Assembly: GCA_011391835.1 (NCBI GenBank)
Contig: JAABPS010000225.1
Span: 1 to 5,195, forward strand
Direction: 5' to 3'
Source: Desulfobacteraceae bacterium
GTDB taxonomy: Bacteria; Desulfobacterota; Desulfobacteria; Desulfobacterales; JAABPS01
Length of the DNA: 5,195 nucleotides
Position numbers and translations under genes: made by a program. Positions 1-4,755 of this stretch are shown in pieces. Below the pieces are notes generated by a model. It had not been told where the DNA came from, searched no databases, and saw nothing but the letters and a program-made list of their open reading frames with translations. Positions within the stretch are counted from its first letter, which is position 1. Each line of letters opens with the position of its first letter.

Positions 1-349
1 GTTCTTTTTTAACAATGTAATTGTTTCTTCGCTTAATTTCAAAAAAAGCGGTTTTTTCAGGCAGTTTTGAATCATACCAGCGAAGACGCAGCTTGATACG
101 CAACCCGATTCCGTAAAAATTTTGCCGCAGAGAAGTTAACGCGAAATCGTCAAAGTAAATGCTGTTTACCATAGACTCTTCACCCGCGTGAATGACACGC
201 CGGCAATTGGCGCCAAGGATCGTATCAATTTTACAGACATCCGTGTTTATATATTCAAATTTTATTTCGTGACGAAGTTTTGTGATGTCATCTTCGCTAT
301 GTTCCTTAGTATAGCGAAAATAATGTGAGTGAGACAATTTGCTTTTCAT
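1..349 (-). CDS. VTC-domain polyphosphate polymerase-like protein, 5' part only
   Basis: The first 116 codons are present; the gene runs off the left edge of the window. I translated it by hand from ATG at 349-347. The product matches the N-terminal half of bacterial VTC-domain proteins: RHEIKF at residues 26-31, VNSIYFDD at 61-68, a basic strand LRIKLRLRWY at 83-92 and FFEIKRR at 102-108. In yeast Vtc4 this fold is a tunnel that makes polyphosphate from ATP, lined by alternating basic residues. Here the R-x-K-x-R-x-R run and the E-I-K motif are the visible counterparts. No signal peptide or membrane segment is seen in this part, so it is probably cytosolic. It starts 9 bases after the stop of the DUF4956 gene, and a GAGG motif overlapping that stop serves as ribosome binding site, so translation is probably coupled. 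VTC-like proteins can also modify other substrates, so the product in this organism is not certain. Confidence 0.86.
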   Translation of the reverse strand, partial: MKSKLSHSHYFRYTKEHSEDDITKLRHEIKFEYINTDVCKIDTILGANCRRVIHAGEESMVNSIYFDDFALTSLRQNFYGIGLRIKLRLRWYDSKLPEKTAFFEIKRRNNYIVKKE

Positions 350-358
350 AGAAGAGCC

Positions 359-1021
359 TCAAAGCAAATTGTGCAGATTTACGTATGATATCTGGCAGTT
401 GGGTAATTTCTTTTGCAATGTATCCATGATGATGGATAAATCTTTTTCATTGTCAGGGGTAATGGTCGCTCGAAACTGGACATGGCCGTCATCACATTCG
501 AAACGCTGAATCTGATATCTGCCCACCACTTCTTCCATAATGTCGTTAATTTTTGTTTTGTCTTTATCAAAGAACGCGGCCTTTTTCCCTGTAATCGTCA
601 ATAGCAAATTATGATGACGGTTTTTACCAAAAACCCCTAAGTAATGGGTGAATATGACAAATAACGTAAAAACAAAAACGCCGGCAAATGCTTCGCGCCA
701 TCTTTCAGCGCCCAAGGTGAGGCCTATGGCGATACAGAAAAAAAGGTAGACCAGTTCTTCAGGGTCCTTTATGGCAGCCCTAAAACGGACGATGGAAAGA
801 GCGCCGACAAGTCCAAGAGAAAGAGCGAGGGAGGATTTTACAACGGAAATCACCAGTGCGGTACTAATGGTCAATGGAATAAAAACAGAGCTGAAATTTT
901 CTCGATTTGATATGGAACTGCTGAATCGCTGATAAAGGAGTTTTACGAAAAAAGCCAGAAATCCGCCTCCAGTAAGCGTTCCAAGCAATTTAAGTATCAA
1001 TTTATATTTAAACTCAATCAT
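359..1021 (-). CDS. DUF4956 family membrane protein, partner of VTC-type polymerase
   Basis: A 220-residue inner-membrane protein. Hydrophobic segments lie at about residues 8-30, 46-76, 88-105 and 111-131. Between the second and third is the family signature, GLVGALSIVRFR at 70-81 followed by AIKDPEELVYLF at 83-94. The C-terminal 85 or so residues (about 137-220) are soluble and alternate strands and helices like a small ACT-like regulatory domain; that comparison is an inference. The family has no settled biochemical role, but it is often found beside VTC-domain polymerases, as here. It may anchor the polymerase or carry its product across the membrane. The start at 1021-1019 is well supported by AGAGGTG (1028-1034 on the complement) about 6 bases upstream. 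Its length is normal for the family and no damage is visible. It is the first gene of a two-gene or longer minus-strand operon. Confidence 0.9.
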   Translation of the reverse strand: MIEFKYKLILKLLGTLTGGGFLAFFVKLLYQRFSSSISNRENFSSVFIPLTISTALVISVVKSSLALSLGLVGALSIVRFRAAIKDPEELVYLFFCIAIGLTLGAERWREAFAGVFVFTLFVIFTHYLGVFGKNRHHNLLLTITGKKAAFFDKDKTKINDIMEEVVGRYQIQRFECDDGHVQFRATITPDNEKDLSIIMDTLQKKLPNCQISYVNLHNLL

Positions 1022-1107
1022 CTGTTACACCTCTTTTATTAAACCATTTAAATAGATCTTAGAAAGAATTTACTATCACATCGAGAGCGTAAAATAAAGT
1101 TTTCCCG

Positions 1108-1136
1108 CTTATAATATTTAACGAAAAGTTATGCAA
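1108..1136 (-). promoter_or_regulatory. possible sigma-70-type promoter for the DUF4956/VTC operon
   Basis: On the minus strand TTGCAT (complement of 1131-1136) is separated by exactly 17 bases from TATAAG (complement of 1108-1113). The -10 matches five of six consensus bases, the -35 only three. It would give a leader of about 80 nt before the DUF4956 start. The surrounding sequence is AT-rich, so chance matches are likely. Confidence 0.28.
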
Positions 1137-1216
1137 TGGCAAAATTATTCTAAATTCAAAGAGAAAAATCATCTTGTTTTAAACCTTGCCATAAACCTTA
1201 TTACGGCCTCAGCAAT

Positions 1217-1249
1217 GTAGGTTGGGTTTCCTTCGTCAACCCAACCTAC
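1217..1249. repeat. perfect 12-bp palindrome, GTAGGTTGGGTT-type interspersed repeat
   Basis: The left arm GTAGGTTGGGTT (1217-1228) and right arm AACCCAACCTAC (1238-1249) are perfect inverted copies around a 9-base loop. The GTAGGTTGGGTT/AACCCAACCTAC motif is, from memory, a widely scattered REP-like palindrome of many proteobacterial and cyanobacterial genomes. It lies 13 bases beyond the stop codon of the minus-strand gene at 1263-2258. The hairpin could protect that mRNA's 3' end, but on the minus strand it is followed by TGCTGAGGCCG and not a T-run, so it is not a standard intrinsic terminator. Confidence 0.82.
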
Positions 1250-1262
1250 GGCGCTTCAAAAC

Positions 1263-2258
1263 TCATGATGTCTCCTTCCATTCATTTTTTTGTATCAATG
1301 TCCAATTACCATCGGTTTTTTGCTTATATATCTCTATTTTCTTTATTGCTTCATCCAAGCCACCATAAACTTTTTCTATTATAATTTCTTGCTCACCGCA
1401 GCCATCAATATCTAACATGCCCTGTATTTTCATCGTGCCAGCATAGTCACTTGTTATGACATATACATTATCTTTTTTTACACTAAATGCTATTTCAACC
1501 GTAGGCAGGGTAGTTGCAATTGTAAACGGACGGCTATTTTGAGAAATTTTAAAAATATACCTATATATACCTATGTACAATTCATCATTGTGATTAGATA
1601 TTTTATCAAGAAGTTCAACATATTCTTCATTCAACTCTGTATGTTTTAGTTGATAATCTGTTATCTCTTTTCTATTCTTAACCAAATGAAATAGTTTCCC
1701 TTTGACAAGTTTTGATATTTTATCTAATTCTTCTTGCTGTATCGTGGTGTAAACTTTTTTCTTTACTTCCTTATACTTTTCCGGTACGGCTATGCACTTT
1801 GCCGCACTTCCTAATCTGTCAAGATATATTTTTTCTTTCCAATACGCCGGGCCTTCTTTGATGTTTTTGACGTATAAATTTTCTTTGTAGTTCCAATAAC
1901 CTTCATTATTAAACTTTACATCATATATTTTTCCTATATTTTCTCCACCAAAAAGTATTTTGTAGTTCTTATTTTCAGTAAACAATTCGTTTAATTTTGA
2001 TGCCCCGAATTTCTTCATTGCTTCTTGAGAACTATAAATAATATTATTTTTAACTACAAAATATTTTCTAAATCGGATACTGACCTCTTCTTTTTTTAAC
2101 GCCCATATGCGAGAATCATACATATATAGCCCGTCTGGCAGATTTATTTTTGCATTTTCCGCTGCGGACAAGGGTATCGTAAATAATATAGCCAACACGC
2201 CGAGTACCAGTATTAATGTGCCGATAATTTTGTAGTTTGGAAATATTCTATTACTCAT
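1263..2258 (-). CDS. hypothetical exported protein with a calcium-loop-like motif
   Basis: A 331-residue protein of no family I recognise. Residues 11-30 form a hydrophobic core after a short N-terminus with R4 and K10. S31-A32-A33 before E34 fits a signal peptidase I site, so the mature protein is probably periplasmic or secreted; uncleaved anchoring is also possible. There is no lipobox cysteine. The middle (about 55-245) is lysine- and tyrosine-rich and likely mixed alpha/beta. Near the C-terminus DIDGCGEQE (283-291) resembles the D-x-D-G-x-G-x-x-E calcium loop of FG-GAP-like repeats, followed by an IEIYKQ strand and DGNWTLI. The similarity is short and unconfirmed. The start is secure: AGGAGGG (complement of 2266-2272) lies 7 bases upstream. 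The gene is markedly AT-rich (three sampled 60-base lines gave 25, 28 and 40% GC) compared with the genes to its right, stands alone, and is flanked by repeat-bearing spacers, which suggests acquisition. The function is unknown. Confidence 0.8.
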   Translation of the reverse strand: MSNRIFPNYKIIGTLILVLGVLAILFTIPLSAAENAKINLPDGLYMYDSRIWALKKEEVSIRFRKYFVVKNNIIYSSQEAMKKFGASKLNELFTENKNYKILFGGENIGKIYDVKFNNEGYWNYKENLYVKNIKEGPAYWKEKIYLDRLGSAAKCIAVPEKYKEVKKKVYTTIQQEELDKISKLVKGKLFHLVKNRKEITDYQLKHTELNEEYVELLDKISNHNDELYIGIYRYIFKISQNSRPFTIATTLPTVEIAFSVKKDNVYVITSDYAGTMKIQGMLDIDGCGEQEIIIEKVYGGLDEAIKKIEIYKQKTDGNWTLIQKNEWKETS

Positions 2259-2396
2259 AATGAAACCCTCCTGATATTTTCTGCCACAACTAGTGTAGGG
2301 GATTTGGAAAAGGGGTCTGCCCTTGACTCATGTTATGTAAACGACACACTCCCTTCTTGCCCAGCTTCTAAAATTACAATTCCCCTTACTAAAATT

Positions 2397-2425
2397 ATTA
2401 TCGAAAATACTTTAATCTAATCCAA
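2397..2425 (-). promoter_or_regulatory. possible promoter for the exported hypothetical protein
   Basis: On the minus strand TTGGAT (complement of 2420-2425) lies 17 bases from GATAAT (complement of 2397-2402). The -10 matches five of six consensus bases and the -35 three. It would produce a leader of about 130 nt. The context is AT-rich, so this is only a candidate. Confidence 0.25.
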
Positions 2426-2480
2426 TAGTGCACTCTTATAATGACAAATCCAGCAGAGCCATTTCTTGCTTTGGAGACGC

Positions 2481-2525
2481 ATAAAACAAAAACAGCCGGA
2501 CTGCCTGATGGCAGCCCGGCTGTTT
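2481..2525 (-). terminator. strong intrinsic terminator, minus strand, no gene upstream
   Basis: AAACAGCCGG (2490-2499) pairs with CCGGCTGTTT (2516-2525), then after one A-C mismatch CTGCC (2501-2505) pairs with GGCAG (2510-2514) around a TGAT loop. That is 15 base pairs, GC-rich in the centre. Read on the minus strand the stem is followed by TTTTTGTTTTAT, a good U-tract. On the plus strand the stem is followed only by CAAAATG, so it is poor in that direction. The oddity is that no coding gene on the minus strand runs into it. Confidence 0.82.
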
Positions 2526-2602
2526 CAAAATGACCTTTGGCAACGCTTTTTAAAAGGTCTCGTTCTGAAATCCGCAGCTTTCCGCATTCCAGGATAATGT
2601 CG

Positions 2603-2669
2603 TGTCACAACGGGATTGCCACGTCGTCCGCCGAGGCGGACTCCTCCAATGACGGCTAAATTTGTGACA
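2603..2669. repeat. nested palindromic element, CGTCATTG...GGCAATC type
   Basis: The outer arms TGTCACAA (2603-2610) and TTGTGACA (2662-2669) are perfect 8-bp inverted copies. The centre is GTCCGCC-GA-GGCGGAC (2626-2641), a near-continuous 7+7 palindrome. Read on the minus strand the core starts CGTCATTGGAGGAG and ends CGACGTGGCAATC (about 2654-2614). From memory this matches a palindromic repeat scattered in intergenic regions of many Desulfobacterota and other bacteria. One base appears missing compared with the CGTCATTGCGAGGAG form I remember. It is probably a non-autonomous REP- or MITE-like insertion; no target duplication is obvious. Confidence 0.72.
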
Positions 2670-2766
2670 AATTGACACTAACTGGAACTTGGCTTTTTCA
2701 TCCAGGATTTTTGTAAAACCTTTATCTTCCGTTGCAGAGCGCAATCAACTGCAAAACTTCTAAAAC

Positions 2767-2795
2767 AGCATACTATATTTTGTAAATGGTGTAAA
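2767..2795 (-). promoter_or_regulatory. possible promoter firing leftward into the terminator at 2481-2525
   Basis: On the minus strand TTTACA (complement of 2790-2795, five of six matches to the -35 consensus) is separated by 17 bases from TATGCT (complement of 2767-2772, four of six). It points away from the DHH gene, toward the palindromic element and the orphan terminator. A transcript from it would begin near 2760 and end near 2482. The match is reasonable, but the region is AT-rich. Confidence 0.33.
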
Positions 2796-2878
2796 TAACG
2801 TTTGATTTTTGATTTGAGAAATGAATTGTGATAAGTATTGGCTATATGTTTTAAATCTTCTTAAACCATACTATCGAA

Positions 2879-3865
2879 ATGACACTTTACGGATCTGAAA
2901 AACTTCGGCGCTTGTATGCTCAATTCTCAAGCGATGATCATGTGCTGGTTGTATTCAGTGCAGACCCTGACGCTATTGCAAGCGCCATGGCGATGAAGCG
3001 GCTGCTATGGCGAAAGGTGGCAAGCATCACACTTTCCAGCATCAATGTAATCAGCAGGCCCGATAATTTGCTGATGATCCGGCTTCTGGGTGTGCATATT
3101 ATACATATAGAAAAGCTGAAGATAAACCGGTTTACGCGGTTTGTTATCGTGGATTCCCAGCCGGATCATCATGAGGCATTTTCACAGATAAAAACCGATG
3201 TGGTGATTGATCATCATCCGGAAACACATGTTGAGGCGCCTTTTCATGATATCCGCCCGCAGTATGGCGCTACCTCAAGTATCCTGACGGAGTATTTACG
3301 CGCTGCCAGAATTAAACCATCAGCCAAGCTGGCAACTGGTCTGTTTCATGCTATCAAAACGGATACCAATAATTTTCAGCGGCAAACTCTGGTGGAGGAT
3401 TTGAAGGCGTTTCAATTCTTGTTCCGGTACGCAAATATTTATCTGGCAAGAAAGATTGAACAGGCTGAGCTGAGATTCGATTTTTTGAAAAATTTTAAAC
3501 ATGCGCTGGACTCCTATAGCTTCCGGCGCGGACGGATATATGCGCATCTGGGCACAGTCAATACGCCTGATCTCTGCGTTATTATTGCTGATTTTTTTAT
3601 GAGAGTAAATACGGTTCGATGGAGCATTGTGACGGGAATATATAACAACAAACTGATTGTTATTTTAAGAAGCGATGGTCTTCGTAAAGACGCAGGCAAA
3701 ACTGCTGAAAAAAGTTTTGGCCACATCGGCGTAGCAGGAGGGCATAAGAGTGCGGCGCGCGCTGAAATACCTTTAGAGAAAATGAAGCCTGCTGATACAG
3801 GCAATGAAACTAAACTGCTGAACTGGGTTATTCATCAGATCGAGAAAAAAGGAAAAATGGCTTGA
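2879..3865 (+). CDS. DHH/DHHA1 family phosphoesterase (NrnA-related)
   Basis: A 328-residue cytosolic protein of the DHH superfamily that includes NrnA nanoRNase/pAp phosphatase. Visible motifs are DPDAIAS at 29-35 (motif I), IVDS at 90-93 (motif II), IDHHPE at 110-115 (the DHH motif), and KTDTNNF at 160-166 (motif IV aspartate). The C-terminal DHHA1 substrate domain carries GVAGGHKSAA at 284-293. The likely reaction is Mn-dependent hydrolysis of very short oligonucleotides or of pAp, the latter fitting a sulfur-metabolising cell. Motif I lacks the usual histidine: where NrnA reads H-x-x-P-D-x-D this protein reads V-F-S-A-D-P-D, so metal binding or substrate may differ. The ATG is the first in-frame start after a stop at 2852-2854, but no Shine-Dalgarno is visible before it. 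The gene opens a plus-strand operon, with the next gene 55 bases downstream. The exact substrate is not settled by the sequence. Confidence 0.88.
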   Translation: MTLYGSEKLRRLYAQFSSDDHVLVVFSADPDAIASAMAMKRLLWRKVASITLSSINVISRPDNLLMIRLLGVHIIHIEKLKINRFTRFVIVDSQPDHHEAFSQIKTDVVIDHHPETHVEAPFHDIRPQYGATSSILTEYLRAARIKPSAKLATGLFHAIKTDTNNFQRQTLVEDLKAFQFLFRYANIYLARKIEQAELRFDFLKNFKHALDSYSFRRGRIYAHLGTVNTPDLCVIIADFFMRVNTVRWSIVTGIYNNKLIVILRSDGLRKDAGKTAEKSFGHIGVAGGHKSAARAEIPLEKMKPADTGNETKLLNWVIHQIEKKGKMA

Positions 3866-3920
3866 CAGGAGAAGTGAACACCTTGATTTTCAGGCTTATT
3901 TAATAGATGAGAGATGCTCT

Positions 3921-4709
3921 ATGTCCTATCCTCACAGCGGTATAAAAGTGACGATCCTTGGTTCCGGCACCTGTGTGCCGTCGCTGAAGCGAAGTTCCTG
4001 TTCTGTAGTAATGGAGACGGGCGGATCCAAATTGCTTTTTGATTCAGGCCCAGGAACCATGCGGCGGCTTCTGGAGGCGGATACGGAGATTGTTGATATA
4101 TCATACCTCTTTTACAGCCATTTTCATCCGGATCACACAGGCGAACTGGCAACCATGCTTTTTGCCATGAAATATCCAGAATGGAAACAGAGGGAAAAAC
4201 ATCTGACGATTATTGCCGGCAAAGGGTTTAACGCATTTTATCAAGGATTGAAATCCGTTTATGGGAACTGGATTACCCTTGGAGCAGACATACTGGATGT
4301 AGTGGAAATGGATAATCAGTCTTTTGATGCTCGTGAGTTTGATCATTTTAAGGTTGACTCAGCACCTGTTGAACATAACCTGGAAAGCATTGCGTATAAG
4401 ATTACCAGCTCCGGCGGACAGTCCGTGGTGTACTCCGGAGATACGGATTATAGTGAAAACCTGATTCACCTGGCAAAAGATACGGACATATTGATTTGTG
4501 AATGCTCGCTTCCAGACCAGTTGAAGGTGAACGGACATCTGACGCCTTCGGATGCAGGCAGAATAGCAACACTTGCCAGCGTACGCAAACTGGTACTCAC
4601 CCATTTCTACCCTGAGTGTGACAGCGCAGATATTGAAAAAGAGTGCAGAAAGACCTATAATGGCCCGCTCATTCTTGCGGAAGATCTTATGACACTGGAG
4701 GCTGGTTAA
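3921..4709 (+). CDS. RNase Z-like metallo-beta-lactamase-fold hydrolase
   Basis: A 262-residue cytosolic protein of the metallo-beta-lactamase fold, RNase Z/arylsulfatase-like branch. The di-metal site is complete: HFHPDH at 67-72 (H67, H69, D71, H72), H152 in PVEHN, D174 in SGDTD, and H228 in LTHFYP. LGSGTCVP at 13-20 and LLFDSGPGT at 38-46 are the family's N-terminal strands. CEC with E194 and GHLT at 205-208 correspond to the HEAT and HST loops of RNase Z. It is shorter than typical tRNase Z (about 300 residues), and I see no clear insertion for the tRNA-gripping arm, so tRNA 3' processing is uncertain. It could instead cleave another phosphodiester or a cyclic or thio-ester substrate. ATG at 3921 is the only sensible start, and its ribosome binding site is weak (GAGAG about 6 bases upstream). 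Its place between a DHH phosphoesterase and a siroheme gene is an order I associate with Desulfobacterota. Confidence 0.88.
   Translation: MSYPHSGIKVTILGSGTCVPSLKRSSCSVVMETGGSKLLFDSGPGTMRRLLEADTEIVDISYLFYSHFHPDHTGELATMLFAMKYPEWKQREKHLTIIAGKGFNAFYQGLKSVYGNWITLGADILDVVEMDNQSFDAREFDHFKVDSAPVEHNLESIAYKITSSGGQSVVYSGDTDYSENLIHLAKDTDILICECSLPDQLKVNGHLTPSDAGRIATLASVRKLVLTHFYPECDSADIEKECRKTYNGPLILAEDLMTLEAG
4697..4701 (+). promoter_or_regulatory. Shine-Dalgarno GGAGG inside the 3' end of the hydrolase gene
   Basis: GGAGG lies within the last codons of the preceding gene, 9 bases before ATG at 4711. It is the only good ribosome binding site between that gene and the siroheme gene, whose own start has none. 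It therefore favours translation beginning at the 14-codon ORF. Confidence 0.55.
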
Positions 4710-4710
4710 G

Positions 4711-4755
4711 ATGGATTCAACATCCTGTGGATTAGTGGTTAATTTTGTAATATGA
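4711..4755 (+). CDS. 14-codon mini-ORF, possible translational-coupling leader
   Basis: The ORF reads MDSTSCGLVVNFVI and stops at TGA 4753-4755. It begins one base after the TAA of the hydrolase gene and has GGAGG at good spacing. Its stop overlaps the ATG of the siroheme gene as ATGA (4752-4755). This layout is typical of translational coupling: ribosomes ending here could restart on the downstream gene, which lacks its own ribosome binding site. The peptide itself has no recognisable motif and may have no function. The pattern could also arise by chance in so short a stretch. Confidence 0.42.
   Translation: MDSTSCGLVVNFVI

Larger units (their letters stand above)
2259..2878. other. 620-bp gene-free spacer with repeats and regulatory sites
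   Basis: This is the divergent spacer between the minus-strand exported protein and the plus-strand DHH gene. I see no credible gene: the one open stretch of 64 codons on the minus strand (2550-2744) starts with TTG, has no ribosome binding site and reads through a palindromic repeat. From left to right the spacer holds a short hairpin AAGGG-GTCTG-CCCTT (2310-2324), a promoter-like pair for the left gene, a strong minus-strand terminator (2481-2525), a 7-bp inverted repeat GACCTTT/AAAGGTC (2532-2538/2553-2559), a nested palindromic element (2603-2669), a minus-strand promoter-like pair (2767-2795) and an AT-rich stretch before the DHH start. Confidence 0.75.

Noticed and set aside
1555..1574. 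Two tandem copies of ATATACCTAT inside the exported-protein gene
   Set aside because: Only two copies, within coding sequence that stays in frame; likely chance in an AT-rich gene.
2437..2442. TATAAT on the plus strand as a promoter for a short plus-strand RNA
   Set aside because: No acceptable -35 at 16-18 bases upstream, and the hairpin downstream is not followed by a T-run on the plus strand.
2490..2669. The closely spaced palindromes as a CRISPR array or integron recombination site
   Set aside because: The palindromes differ in sequence and spacing, with no regularly repeated unit and no integrase or cas gene nearby.
2672..2677. Exact TTGACA on the plus strand as -35 for the DHH gene
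   Set aside because: No -10-like hexamer at 16-19 bases; it lies more than 200 bases from the start and next to the repeat's outer arm.
2550..2744. 64-codon minus-strand open frame ending just before the terminator
   Set aside because: It starts with TTG, has no ribosome binding site, reads across the palindromic element, and the peptide looks like translated repeat.
3867..3945. Short ORFs (GTG at 3874, ATG at 3907) before the hydrolase gene as a second coupling leader
   Set aside because: AGGAG is only 2 bases from the GTG, the ATG has no good ribosome binding site, and neither stop overlaps the hydrolase start closely.
3320..4604. Several long minus-strand open frames opposite the DHH and hydrolase genes
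   Set aside because: They are antisense shadows of two strongly supported plus-strand genes and have no motifs or ribosome binding sites of their own.
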